Shown here one piece after another: positions 32,859-44,835 of a DNA stretch of 64,000 bases. The translations under genes and the position numbers were made by a program. The DNA comes from Leucocoprinus leucothites. Taxonomy: Eukaryota > Basidiomycota > Agaricomycetes > Agaricales > Agaricaceae. The stretch spans positions 1,240,001 through 1,304,000 of the forward strand of contig JAACJO010000007.1 in NCBI GenBank assembly GCA_013368445.1, given 5' to 3'. The notes under the pieces are model-generated. The model was given only the letters and a program-made list of their open reading frames with translations, ran no database searches and was not told the DNA's origin. The first letter of the stretch is position 1. The number at the start of each line of letters is the position of its first letter.

Positions 32859-34336
32859 TCACTTATTCCCCCGCACGACCCTTCCCATTTTCTTCATAAT
32901 GCTGGTCTTCCGATTAATTCCCGGCGCTCCGAACTCTGGGGCAGCCCCGCCTTGTGTGCTATCCCCGGAACTTGTTAAGCCCAATGGGGGAGGCGGGGGC
33001 AGGTCCTTGTTGTTACTGGGTTGAGGATCGATTAAAAGGAAAGGCTCTGATCTGTCAGCGGCCTGAGGGGGTGCCTTCCCACCAAATCTGCCGAGGAATG
33101 AATTTTGAGACCTATGTGCGGGACGAATGGCGTTTGCCGATGACATGGGGTGATCAAGCGGGGAATTAGGAGAGGGGGGTTGTTCGTATTCAGCGCCGAC
33201 CGGAATATTCGGGGCATCGCGCATCTTACGTATCCTTTGCATCAATGATTTCTGGCGTTTGGGAAAACCTGGAGAACCAGTCGGAGGGGGTGAGTAGGAA
33301 GACGGTGGTGCATCTATGGCATCGACAGGGTCTGGGACGAAAATGGGTTGTGGAGGGGGAACAAGGGAGCGGCGGGTGGCAACACGAGGGCGTTGTTCCT
33401 TGGCACTCTGGGGCTCGTCTTTGCCGCGTTTAGGGACGCCGCTACGAGAGGTTGATTTAGTGTTGCTATGTGAATCTTTGCCATTGTAGATTGAACTGGC
33501 TGGTGTATCACCATCTGGACGGGTGGAGCCGCCACCAGCGAAGAATTCTTCATAAGGTTCAGGCTCGTGAATTCCCCAAGCCTCGGCTATCGCATCAACC
33601 TTCTTCTTTGGAGGCTCAGGATAGTCGTTGGAGAAAGCGGTGTAGGCATGGGCAGAGGGATAAGCACTATCGCCGTACTGGATTGGGTCTGGGGCACCAC
33701 TCCATGCATGAAGAGGTGCCTTGTTGCGTTGTTTGTTGCGTGAGGGTGCACAGGCATCAAATGGGCCATCATGATGGAAAACTGGGGAACGGATGACTGA
33801 TTAGGGAGAATACTCGGCAATGCGGGGGAGAGAGGACATACGGCCGACGCCTGTGAAATCAAGGCGGTCAATAACATCTGCATGCTGGGAGCTCTTCTTC
33901 CCGCGAGCCTTGCCCGTTGACCGCTGTTTCTCGTTGATCTGACCGCTATCCTGAGACTGGGAGCGCTTTGTGCTGGGGTGGGAGTTGTTGTTGGAAGGGG
34001 AGCTATCAGAGTGATGGGAGTGAGTAATCAGCACGTAGATTAGAGAGAGAAAAGGTGCGGAACATACACAACTGTCTGGCTGCGGCCCATGCGTGTGCGT
34101 GGGCTGTCATTGTGGTCCCGGACAACGACAGTGTCCCTCACGGCCTCTGTAATATCAGCGACATCCTTGGGGACGGCGGTGGGCATCCTCGTCGCTGTGG
34201 ATGGTCTGTTAGGCTTTGGAGGTGGTGGTGGAGGACGTTGGCGGGAGTTTGGATCGCTGAATGGGTCTGAGGAGGAGCGGACGCGGGAGTGGTGGGTGTG
34301 CGTCCGGGATGGCTTGTGAGTATGGACGGCTGCCAT
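32859..34336 (-). CDS. PAL1: Pal1-family cell morphology protein
   Basis: Three exons (34068-34336, 33842-34002, 32859-33781) give 450 aa. The Pal1 core spans the exon 2/3 junction: HADVIDRLDFTG, then LFHHDGPFDACAPSRNK, followed by APLHAW. The N terminus is Pro/Ser/Arg-rich and the C terminus is long, with DPIQYGDSAYPSAHAY, PPKKKVDAIAEAWG and a basic end (KTSIMKKMGRVVRGNK). In yeasts Pal1 proteins sit at sites of polarised growth and at endocytic patches, helping to set cell shape; role here is inferred from the family. Splicing is secure because the HHDGPFDAC block only forms after the 60 bp intron at 33782-33841 is removed. It diverges from the desaturase gene. Confidence 0.85.
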
Positions 34337-34663
34337 CTCTTATTTCCAGGGTCACTGTCCTTGTGTACTTGCGATTCTCCCGTTCTCACGCCAAGATCAA
34401 ACAGTTCTCTGCTCTCAATGCGTCGGATTTGCTTGTATCTTCTGCTAGAGTAGGTGCCCTGTAGCTTCCGGGGAGTCAACGGAGGGATGATGAGCGGACG
34501 AAGGATAACGGGACAAAGAGCGGCAACAGCACCACAGAAGGCACCACTATTAGACGCACAATTAATTATTTTTGCCAAGTACCTTAGCATGCCGGCAGCC
34601 GACTGGAATTAACTTATTGACCTGACCTTGTCCTCCTCCTAAGTATACCGCCAGACTCAGAGG
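34337..34663. promoter_or_regulatory. Divergent PAL1-desaturase promoter
   Basis: A 327 bp spacer between two start codons, so it should contain both promoters. I see no clear factor site. Confidence 0.4.
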
Positions 34664-36503
34664 ATGGGGGCCACCACACTCTGCACCCGCCAGGACGTCG
34701 CTGCGCGTATCCTCGCCGGTGAACACCTTATTATATACCACGACCTCCTCCTCCGTATACCCCAGTCTTGGCTCGATGCACACCCTGGCGGCAGCCTTGC
34801 TCTCCTTCACTTTGTCGGCCGTGATGCAACGGATGAAATAGAAGCATATCACTCGGATAATACCCTCAAAATGGTCAAGCGTTTCTCTATAGGCCGCGTC
34901 GACCTCGTCGACAGCGCGTGGGAGCCCTTTGTACCTCCTATCATGACCGGCTGGGTCCGCAAGTTGAACGCGGATGGAAAACAAGAATGGCATAGAGAAG
35001 CTGCTGCTGCTCATTCAACAGAAAATACCCCTCAGAGCCCCTCTTCACAAATTTTACTTGTGGACAAGGATGACCCGTCCTTGCAATCACAATCACATAC
35101 ACCGACACTCGCTACATTGTCACCACCACCTACAGACCTCTCGCCTAAGGTCCAAACGCGTCACTCTAAAGCCTATCGGGAACTGCACAGACGCGTAACC
35201 GAAGCGGGACTATACAAAACTCCATACCTCACTGGTTATGGTCCTGAAGTAGCGCGCTACTGTTTGCTTGCCGGTATCTCCGCGTACGCCTATTCGCACA
35301 GCTGGCTCATTACCAGCGCTATTGCCCTTGGTCTCATGTGGCACCAGCTAGTATTTACCGCTCATGATCTTGGCCATATGGGCGTCACCCATAATTGGGT
35401 CATCGATCGCATGTTGGGGATCTTTATTGCGGATTTTATCGGTGGTCTGAGCATAGGATGGTGGGTGGACGTGAGTACTGACCCTCGTTTGTTATTCGAG
35501 TTAAAACTAACTGACGGCTTCTATCATTGCAGAACCACAATGTGCATCATCGTAAGTTAGCCTTTTCACTCGTGTACCTACCTCTCACCAACTCCACCCA
35601 CAGTCGTAACCAACCATCCATCTCAGTAAGACCTACCTCCCTTCACAAACACAATCCGCTCACAAACCCTCTAGCGACCCCGACATCGAACATTTACCCT
35701 TCTTTGCCATCTCCCCCGCCTTCCTATCCTCCCTCTGGTCGTCCTACTACAAGCGCATCATGCACTTTGACAAGTTCGCAAAAATTGTTATTACAATCCA
35801 ACATAAACTCTTTTACATAGTCATGGCATTTGCACGCTTTAACCTTTATGCTCTTTCTTACGGATTTTTGTTCAAGAAAGCATTCGATACCAAACGTGCG
35901 AGGGGAGGAAAATGGGCATTCCGTCTAGAGATTTGTGGATTAATGTTCTTCTGGTCCTGGTATGGTAGAGTCTTGTATGGATGTGGGTCTTGGCAGAAGG
36001 CGTTGATGTTTCTGCTTGTGAGCCATATTGTTCCGAGTCCTTTACATGTGCAGGTAAGAGTGTCCTCTTTATCCTCTTGTCCTATCTCAAGCTCATGATT
36101 TCCCATCCTCTCCAAGATCGTCCTCTCTCATTTCTCAATGTCCACCGCTGACCTCGGCCCCACCGAATCCTTCGTTCACAGACAGATGCGCACCACAACC
36201 GACGTGATCTGTTCCGATAACATTGCCTTTTTGCACGGAGGTCTTCACCTCCAAGTCACACACCACCTCTTTCCCCGTCTTCCTCGACACAATTTGCGTA
36301 AAGCCAGTCAACTAGTTAAAGAATTCGCCAAAGAACAAGGATTGGTTTATGCAGAGTTTGGGTTTGTGAATGGGAATAAGGAGGTGTTGGGTGTGTTGAG
36401 GAGTGTTGCCGAGCAGGTGAAGATTGTAGGTAAGGTTGCGAGTTTTGAGGCGAGGGAGGCTGTGGATAAGAGGATTGCTGAGCAAGAGAGGAAGGGGAAA
36501 TAG
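34664..36503 (+). CDS. Cytochrome-b5-fused desaturase, probable sphingolipid delta-8 desaturase
   Basis: ER-membrane di-iron enzyme expected to insert the delta-8 double bond in the sphingoid base of glucosylceramides. Five exons (34664-35470, 35533-35551, 35604-35625, 35675-36053, 36117-36503) give 537 aa. The N-terminal cytochrome b5 domain has haem-binding HPGG at 40-43. A polar insert of about 60 residues separates it from the desaturase. Histidine boxes are HDLGH (about 233), HNVHH (271-275) and QVTHH (about 455), the last with the Gln typical of front-end and sphingolipid desaturases. Hydrophobic stretches flank the boxes. Exons 2 and 3 are only 19 and 22 nt and carry the second box. 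A fatty-acid front-end desaturase is the alternative. Confidence 0.85.
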
Positions 36504-37402
36504 GTAATTTGGAGGCTTGGAGTGCGTATACCCAGTACGGACTGAAAGGACTTACACGTTATGGATTGCTTATTTACATAGATAGATTCTTTCTTGAATT
36601 ATTTGGATCAGGAACCACCCTAGGGAGTTTGCAAGCAAAGAATGCAGTGCCATCTCTGTGTATATGCCTCCAGGCTTGTGTTCTCTTCATTTTTTTAGGT
36701 GGAACATTGGACTCTCGCGGCTTACTATGTTAGTCCTCGAGTCTCACTATAACGGAAGAATATACTCTGTCCGGGAAATGCATTACGCACCTACGGGCTT
36801 CATCGTGCAGTAAGACTCTGACGGTATTATATTTGGATCCATAATCCATCTCTAAGTACTAGTAGTTCTCTGTTGCTCTATGGCTGACGTATTATGATCA
36901 ATACTCACCCTCGTTTTCGACCGCTTTGCTCTCACCCGAAAAGTCTCAAACGGGACTATGATGTAACTATGCGGCTGAAAACGAGTCGTACTTTACTTCC
37001 CCTTTGCCTGAAATGGGTACGAAGTTGTTGGGTTTCACAGGACGTTCTGTATTTGTGCGGCAGGACAGTGAAACTTCCAGTATCATAGTAACATTTATTG
37101 ACCTTATGTGATCTAATTATTTCTTATATCTCAGTATGCCTTTGCACGAGACGACATTGGCGGTCGCTTTCGATCTGGAGGGGCACCCTTTAGTTTCTAC
37201 CAGCGCCAATCTAACACTTTCCTTTCTTGTCACGTGGGAAAATCGAAACGACCGAAAATAGTTCAAACATGTTAATGCCGAAATCAGACTTGAACACAAA
37301 AATCTCCTAAAAGCTTTCCCGAATGGTCACAAGCACTGGAAGGGGGACACGTCTGAGCCGCAACAGTCTGGACCTGAAGCTCGCTGCCACCTATTTAAGC
37401 CT
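36504..37402. other. Intergenic region with no recognisable gene
   Basis: About 0.9 kb. Short overlapping frames only; no motif or repeat that I can support. Confidence 0.4.
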
Positions 37403-38944
37403 ATGGACTTACTTGCCAATGAAATCGTGTCATACGTGTTCGTGCACCTGGACTATTCAAGTTTAATAGCAGCTAGGCTCGTACGTGGCGCACCACCCAC
37501 CATGTGCAAAACTTTGGAAACTCATGCTCTTCCTTCCCCCCTTAGACCTGCAAGCGGTTCAATGTCATCACAGGGGCTCGCCATATCTGGTCGAATCTGC
37601 GTCGAGTACTCGAGGACGATTTTGATTATATGATCCTCAGAGACGAAAGCTCTTATACTTCACAGGAACTCGAGCAATGGGTTTCGCGTCGCTTTCAAAC
37701 AATGAACAAACTAGAAAACTGGCCAATGGGATCTTCAGTTCCGGCCTACGAAATACGGGAAATAAAAGTACCACCCCAAGTACAAGTACAAGTACAGGAA
37801 GATTTTTTCATGGGCATGTTCCCAGGTGGTAGATGGCTCACATTGACTACATCTGATGGGATTGGCCTTGTATATGACCTGGATGCTTCATCTGTTGCCG
37901 ATCCCACAACTTTATTTGACTCACGGCCATTTAAAGACGAAACTATTTGGGGACTCCGATTTACAAGAAAAAAAATCTGGATTGACCATTCAATGCCTTA
38001 GCTAATATATTCCAGTGCGAGGATATGGTACAGCGATCGTACGTCTTTTTGTCGATGTATCTGGGGCCGCGATCCATTTTCGGTCCTTTTTTTATAGACG
38101 TATCTTATAGCTGTATCTCCCAAGTTGAAATTTGCGGACATGGATCGGAGGTTACATTTCTTTCTCGACATCTGGTGGCCATAGAACACACTTATGAGGA
38201 TTCTGCGCTGGGATTTGGACACAATGGCCGCTACTTTGTAGTGGAACAAGGTACTCGAGTAGGAGGGGATACCAATTCCAGTATCTCAGCAATCCACGTC
38301 ATTGATTACTCCACGGCGGCTGACAATGATACTCTTCTGCATTCAAAAGCAAGCCTATGGCATAAGCTAGACCTTCCCGGGTGTTTTGTGCGTGATGATC
38401 CATACCCCCCTCCGAATCGTTAATCTGACGTCTGTTTTCACAGCTCATTGATTTCGCTGGCCCCGACAATACCTTCACGTGTTCAGGTTCTGATAGTATA
38501 TATGTTTTCAAAGTGGTAGATTCCGCCACGCCCGGGCACCCTCCGGATATCATACAGTTGCATCATATATCTGTGAGCACCGCCCCGCCAACTATCTCTC
38601 CCTTGTGCTGTTTTCCCGTGATTTCGCGGTCATGTCACATCGACGGTTCTGCACCCTCATTTTCAACTGTTCTGCTCTCGCATGATCAATATCAGCCTCC
38701 CCTCGTGCTCAAAGCCACGGGAGAAGAATCGGAAGTATTGGCCGAAACCCCACTCCATCCACACTGGCGTAGAAAAATATCCAACGGTATCAACTGGTCG
38801 ATAACTTGTTTAAGCAGCACGTATGAGGGCATTAATGGGAGTACCTTCGAACTCGTGCAACATCAGTGGGATTATGTGACCCCACGTTTGAAAACAAACC
38901 GTGCACTGCTTCCAGCTCTACCTCAAACGGAAACGTCCCTCTGA
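37403..38944 (+). pseudogene. F-box protein gene with two disrupted spots
   Basis: The start (MDLLANEIVSYVFVHL, then after a 65 bp intron CKRFNVITGARHIWSNL) is an F-box-like domain. Downstream frames continue a beta-rich protein typical of F-box families in mushrooms (WLTLTTSDGIGLVYDLD, RGYGTAIVRLFVDVSGAA, ALGFGHNGRYFVVEQG, and after a last intron at 38388-38443, FAGPDNTFTCSGSDSIYVF). The reading frame breaks twice. Near an A8 run (37968-37975) the expected exon end lacks a GT donor and runs into a stop. At a T7 run (38087-38093) the good frame shifts by one base. Both are homopolymers, so either this is a recent pseudogene or the assembly miscounts them. Confidence 0.6.
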
Positions 38945-39297
38945 CACCTGGCGTCTTTCAGTGAAGAAGTGAGGCGCCTGGTATTCACGAGAATAGACAG
39001 TGTTTCTTCAGACACTATAATAATGATTATTGATCTTGTGTAGTCATTTTATTTACTCTCAGTTCTGCAATTATGAATGTGTTGCTCGTCTCGGTGTCTC
39101 AGCTTACATTTCGAGAATGGAATACTACCAAACACATATTATATCCCCAATAAAACGAGAATCATATTTGCATAGTGGCATGAGAGGTGCAATGTGGGAC
39201 ACTCGCAAGAAAATCGCGGTGACATTTTGAGAGGGCGTTGGTGGTAAAGGCATGACAGACAAGCATGTAAAAGAGGGGGTCAACAAGATTATGTAGT
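38945..39297. other. 3' spacer before RPL13
   Basis: About 350 bp between convergent 3' ends; no gene seen. Confidence 0.45.
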
Positions 39298-40106
39298 TTA
39301 TTTCTTCTTGGCAGCCTCTTCTTCCTCCTTCTGTGGGTGATACGTCGATTTTTCAATAAAACGAGATTAGGAAATAAAATCGAACGAACCTTAGCAGCAC
39401 GGGCTTTGCGAGCACCCTCAAATCTGGCATTGGCACGTTCGGTACGCAGAGTCCTGTAAGCCTGGAATTCGTGTTCCTCTGCGGTGATTTTTCTGGGTGC
39501 CTCGGCAGGGTATGCTTCAGGAAGAGGAAGGGTAGCGCGGGTCGTCGAAGCCTTGAGGTCATCCGCCTAACCGAAATAAATTCCATGAATCCAAGGCACT
39601 ATCAATACGATTGGCATATTCACGCACCGACGAATCGCCCTTCTTGGCCTTGCCAGTCTTACGGGGGAATACAATCAAGCGTGTCTTGTAGGCCCTCAGA
39701 CGCTCAACATTCAACTTCTTACCCTCCTCACTCAAATTTCTCCTCCTGTGATCAACAACAATGCCAACACCCAATGCCTCCTTGCGGCCGACTCCAGCCT
39801 CCTTCAATTCGGCAAGAGTGAATCCACGGCCTTCACGCAGTTTGCGATTGTAGCGGACGGTTTGGCCACGGACGGCAGGACGGAGGAGAGAAAGGGGGCG
39901 GACACCGAGAGTGGTAGCTTTGGCTTTGCGGGCGTTGCGGCGGCGGAGTTTACGTCCGGGCTGATCGAACCATGTACGAACACGGCGTTGCCAGTCCTTG
40001 CGGAAGTGGTTGGCGTGGAGGACTGGAGAATTGGGAGACGATTTAGACTTGATATGATTGCTGAAGTTTAGAAAACGAACTGACCGTTGTTGTGCCGGAA
40101 ACCCAT
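39298..40106 (-). CDS. RPL13: 60S ribosomal protein eL13 (RPL13)
   Basis: Cytosolic large-subunit protein. Four exons (40085-40106, 39628-40022, 39390-39566, 39298-39330) give 208 aa, the eukaryotic length. The protein starts MGFRHNNVLHANHFRKDW; core blocks are RTWFDQPGRKLRRRNAR, RPLSLLRPAVRGQTVRYN, REGRGFTLAELKEAG, VDHRRRNLSEEG and KTRLIVFPRKTGKAKKGD. The first exon encodes seven residues plus one base and the last exon only the KEEEEAAKKK tail. Splice sites are GTCAGT, GTGCGT and GTTCGT donors with CAG/TAG acceptors. Many small introns are usual for ribosomal-protein genes in these fungi. Confidence 0.95.
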
Positions 40107-41361
40107 GGCTTGGTCTGTTGATTTGGAAGGAGTTAGATTTGGATAATCGGACGACGGGGGAGCATGGCGTACCTTGAGTCTTGAGGTCGTCGAGTCCGTT
40201 GCCCGATAATTCTGGTGGACGCGACAAGGCCGGATTCGGTGGCTGAGATAAACTGCATAGTAGAACTCGGCTGTTGCCGAAACACACCCTAACCCAATTT
40301 GGCACAAATGCTTTGGCAAGTTGTGAGTGCCTCAAGTTGTCAACACTTTCTCGACGGTCTCTATACCTTTCTGGATCTAGTCTCCTGGGAGAAGTTGAAT
40401 AAACCAACTGCTTTGCTCATTCCGGAATGCATCGTCTAGTGTAGTCCAATTGGAATATTAAAAATTGGACTAAGTAGCCACCAACCCAAATTCCTGATAG
40501 CCTGTGCTCATACAGCGAGTCCTACAGTAGATTAGGTCAAGTGTCTGAGGCTGCTTCAAATACTGGTGTGCTTGTATGATGGAATTAATCGATTCGAGGG
40601 AGCTCGTGCCATGACTAGGCGAGAAGCACTATGTAGCTATCCAACTGAATACTTAGGCCAAAAATACCCTTCAACTCTATTGTAAGCTTTTAAGATGTGG
40701 AAGTGGGCCAACTCATCGAGGGAACGATCACCTGATGTCGTAGCCTCTTTCTATGGAAGCGTGTACCCCTAAGGATCCCAAGTATTCTTCAGCGAGGTTC
40801 GAGAGCACCCAATCGACTACTTATGATGGGCGATATTTTATAGTATGGACTCATATGCTCTTCAGCAAACAGAAACCGGAGGTTTTATTATGTAGGTGAA
40901 GAAATGGCACCACGAGGCTGTTGCTGCCCATCATGCATTTGTCATGCCTTCGTTTGATTCTCTTTCACACAACATTGACTGTTCCACTTGGTTCTTGTCA
41001 ATTTGAATGATGGTTAGCCTTGGAGTCTTGCTTTCTTCACCCTTTGAACTAGGACATAGCTCAGGTCAGCTATGTATTTGTGCTTAACCTGAGTTTGTAC
41101 GTACACGAGCATTCACGGATACTGCTCTAATGTTCAGGGAACAGACCAGGCACAGGTGATTAGCGGGCTAGTTGTGGAGTGGGTATTGATGGTAGTAGGA
41201 ACGTGATGGCGCTGACTAATCAATCATTCAGCCTCCAATGCCACTTGTGGACTCATTCGTCCATTTCGACCCGTTGCTCGTTACCGTGGCAGCATTCTGA
41301 GCCGCCTCCCGTTCCTTTCTCTGAATTTTCTCCGTCAGTCCTTTTACCTTCCACTCTTTTC
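40107..41361. other. Intergenic region with no recognisable gene
   Basis: About 1.25 kb between the RPL13 start and the first tandem membrane-protein gene. It contains the RPL13 promoter. No gene, RNA or repeat that I can support. Confidence 0.4.
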
Positions 41362-43320
41362 ATGATGTCTATTATTTGTTTCTTGGCTCTTCTTCTTGCT
41401 CCCCTCGTTACGGCCTTCAGCTTTTCAGTTGGGGCGCCAACTGAATGTGATAGTCTCGATATCTCGTGGAGCGGTAAGGCATTGCCCATTGATCTACACA
41501 CCCTGGCTAAATTATGTTCTCTAGGCGGTTCAGGACCATTTTTCCTCCATCTCATCCCTGTGCGTTTCGTGTACCTTATGCAAACACCCTCTGCTGACCT
41601 CTATCGCAGGTTTTCAGCGTCCCGACAAATATCTCAATACCTGCAAATGCCGTCAACGACGGACAAGGGTCCTTTTCAATCTCGCAATTGCCGATTGCTC
41701 AAGGAAAAGAATTCTTACTCGTGATGTCGGATGCGACAGGTTTCGCAACAGGAGGCACAACCAGTGTGTTGACCGTAGGTCCTTCGAAAGGCGGGAAGTG
41801 CTCGACAGCAGAACCTAGTAAGTCTGCCCTATCGCGTTCATAGTTGAATAACGTGTGTTAAGTGGTTCTAGCTGTCGCTTTCTCGTTCCAGCTCAATTCT
41901 GCCCTCGCCCAATGCCAGTACGTATCATAGATGTATTTGCATTCTCCGTACTCATGTTTTCTAGGCCCTACGTTTTTAGTGGATATCCCGCGGCTACGCT
42001 ACCCGTATCGATCTTTGTACGCACCTCTAATTTGGTTGACCTTTTTTGACACTTACATGATGGCGTTCGCTTTTCTTTAATTACTAGGGCATCATTCCTT
42101 CGGGCACCTCGTTCGCCCTACATCCTCCCGCAGGTGCTACTTCATTCTCTTGGAATGCCAATGTAGAACGCGGCACTTCGATTATCTTCATGATGACCGA
42201 TGCAGCTGGACGACAAGGAGGCGCTTCTGACCTCATGGTTGTCGCCAATTCAAACGATCGATCGTGCTTGAATGGCCTTTCACCTTCTTCGACATCTGCG
42301 GTATCGACTACGGCTAATGAGCAAACGACGAAGAAGCCAACTAAGACCGCGACATCTTCCTCCGAAACTCCGTCTGCTAGTTCCTCGGCGCCAGCTTCCT
42401 CCGGAGGATCATCTGCAGGAGCGATTGCCGGAACCGTTATCGGTGCATTGCTATTTCTTGCTGTCGTTATTACCCTTGGTCTGTTTTTCCTCAGGAAGAG
42501 AAGGGAAGCAAAACAACTGCCAGCCACCACCTCAGGTTTTCCCTCTTACGGTGGCGGACATACAAATGGTTATTCACTCTCGTCAACTTCTAACCCTGCT
42601 TTTGCAGCATCATCGCACAGTCCTTACACACCTCATACCCCACAAACCTACAATCCTCAGACGCCGTACGGTACGGAGCAGTCTTATGGCCATTCCTATC
42701 AACCAAGCCAGTATGCACCGAGCACATATGCTCCCAGCGCTCATACCCAGGTACACAACCACAGTCATACGCTGTCTACTGGTGCTCTTGGGGCATATGA
42801 TGGATATCAGACAAGCATGTTGCCTTACGATGCAAACCCATTCCTGGATAATCCTCAACATCAACAGTATCCGCCTGCCAACTACGCTTACCAGTCAACG
42901 TATCAACTTCCCTCAGCTTCCGCTTATTCCCTCCCCCATCCAGTAGACCCCTTTAATCCACCGATAACCGACAGGGGACAGCCGCTCCCACCACTCCCAC
43001 CCCCTACTACCGATGATCCATTTGCATCCGCAGAGAACACGTCAACCGCTGGTTCCTCAATGACGGCTGCTCAGCGCAAAGCTGCCATGGCAGGTGCTTC
43101 GTTATATAAAAGTCCGTCTCGCATTGTTGTGCATACAGATGCCGAGGATGTTCTACCTCCCCCGAATGCGGATGGAGTAGTCGAGCTCCCGCCTCAGTAC
43201 ACGGAAAGACGGGGTGGCGGATTGGCAGTCGTTAACCAATCGCCGCCTTCACCGTCTTCAAGCGTAACGCCCCTCCCTCAGCAGCACCAACCACCAACGG
43301 CATCATCACGGTCCACATGA
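41362..43320 (+). CDS. One-pass membrane protein with duplicated extracellular module, copy A
   Basis: I do not recognise a named family. Six exons (41362-41473, 41525-41559, 41610-41817, 41872-41917, 41965-42016, 42088-43320) give 561 aa. After a signal peptide (MMSIICFLALLLAPLVTA) come two similar modules of about 90 residues, each starting F-x-F and ending in a (S/T)DA-x-G-x4-GG motif: MSDATGFATGGTTS, then MTDAAGRQGGASDL. A Ser/Thr stalk, one helix (GTVIGALLFLAVVITLGLF), an FLRKRR stop-transfer and a Pro/Tyr/Ser-rich 260-residue tail follow. The tail ends with RIVVHTDAED and ELPPQYTER, a PPxY motif. The same architecture and exon phases recur in the gene at 44836, so the pair arose by tandem duplication. 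Confidence 0.75.
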
Positions 43321-44030
43321 TCCCACTTCAGGTTCTCTAACGCTTATAAGTAAAGTTGGCATATGGATTTTTACCTTTTCATATGATTTGTCTCTTTCTA
43401 CGATGTTGGATTCCCCTACTTCTTTCATGGTTCAACAGTCGTGTGTTTTGCTAGAAACTCAAACCCTTGATATCAAATGCTGTTGTGCATCTATTTTATT
43501 GTTATAATTTACTGCGGGTCATTCATTCATTTCTTTGTATGTTTCGTTGTGGAATGTCAGGTACAGGTATTGATATAAACCGGAGGATTGTGCTAGAATT
43601 TTTCCTTGTTCCTATTGAAGAGTCTGACCGCTTCGATGTATTTTTTCGGGGTCTCGGTTGACCGCAGCGCTATATCCACAAAGCTGTCTGAGCATCCTTG
43701 TCAACCAAACTCGACAAAATCTCTGAGGTCGAAATTTTTTCTAGCTACACAGGACACAAGTGTGAGACTATTGGTGACAGGGGTAGAGATTGATGATTCA
43801 GGTGCCAAGAAAAGAGTATCTACTCGAGTTATTTTACATCGTTCCTCCAGCAAAACTGCAACGGTAGCCGGATCGCGTGTAGGAAAAAGTTATTAAAAAA
43901 GTCTGAGTATTTAGCGGCCTAGCTTCTCCCGTTGGCTCTTGGCTTTACAGTGGCCATACTGAATCAATGTCCGAACCACCGTACTCACATCCTCCCCGTC
44001 CCGTCTGTAGACGACTTCGGTGAAGTCCAT
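43321..44030. other. Spacer between the tandem paralogues (left part)
   Basis: About 0.7 kb: 3' flank of copy A, AT-rich, no supportable gene. Confidence 0.4.
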
Positions 44031-44537
44031 TCATGCGAAGCATCCCTCGTGATGTTGAAAAAGCCAGACATCCAAGGTCGTCGTTAAATCCATCACCAAC
44101 ACATGCAACACCATCTTGGAGAAGGAAGGTGGTAGATAGATCGAGCGTGTCCATAGTGGAAACAAACCAGCTTCAAGTTCCACCAAATTTGTTACGAGTA
44201 CAGTTGAAACCGAGCTTCTGGGAGCAGGAGTGAGCCTGTCGTGATGCTTGGGGATGGCAGATGGCTCCTTTTCCCCTGGACTTAAACGAACATCGAAGAC
44301 GAACTCGATATACTGATTCAGGCATTCAACGTGGCCATTTACAGGTTTGTGGTAAAGTTCATAAGACTCCAGTTGGAGCAATTCAAATGACGAGAGTACA
44401 GGATTGAGGGATGCCGCCATATTTTCATAGGCCTGAGATGCATTATTCTCATCGTAAAGAACGACCACCGCCAGCGTTTCAACGTTCAACCCTGGCATGT
44501 TGTTTGGCGAGGCATTTTTTGGACAGCCACGCGTCAT
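44031..44537 (-). CDS. Unrecognised 168-aa open frame between the tandem paralogues
   Basis: A single minus-strand frame from ATG 44537 gives 168 aa. Composition looks protein-like: NVETLAVVVLYDENNASQ, LLQLESYELYHKPVNG, YIEFVFDVRLSPGEKE. No signal peptide, membrane helix or known motif is visible, and I found no convincing extra exons. It lies antisense in the spacer between the two paralogous membrane-protein genes and could be a lineage-specific gene, part of a larger broken gene, or chance. Confidence 0.35.
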   Translation of the reverse strand: MTRGCPKNASPNNMPGLNVETLAVVVLYDENNASQAYENMAASLNPVLSSFELLQLESYELYHKPVNGHVECLNQYIEFVFDVRLSPGEKEPSAIPKHHDRLTPAPRSSVSTVLVTNLVELEAGLFPLWTRSIYLPPSFSKMVLHVLVMDLTTTLDVWLFQHHEGCFA

Positions 44538-44835
44538 CAGCCTCGAGCATCAAGGTTCCTGGCTGAGAAACTTAAGATTACTGTGTCCTGGCCTGCAAGA
44601 ACTCGACACGGAAAAGGCGACTCAACCCACAGCATCGCACTCTGCGATTTTCTTGACTCTGATCCGAGTTGGTTACTTTGAAGTTGAATTCAACTTCAAT
44701 TCGGTAGTAGTACCTGTTTTTGATGGGCGGCCCTTTTCAAACGAGCGCTGAAAAGGGTTGCGGGGCCTTGTGGCATGGGAACTGCCACAACGACCAAATC
44801 CAAGTAACGTTTCCTTTTCTTCTTCCCCAGCTTCA
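44538..44835. promoter_or_regulatory. Upstream region of copy B
   Basis: About 300 bp before the copy B start; no gene and no motif that I can name. Confidence 0.35.

Noticed and set aside
42084..42530. Long minus-strand open frame opposite the membrane protein copy A
   Set aside because: It mirrors Ser/Pro/Ala-rich coding sequence on the plus strand; no motif and the plus-strand gene model is strong.
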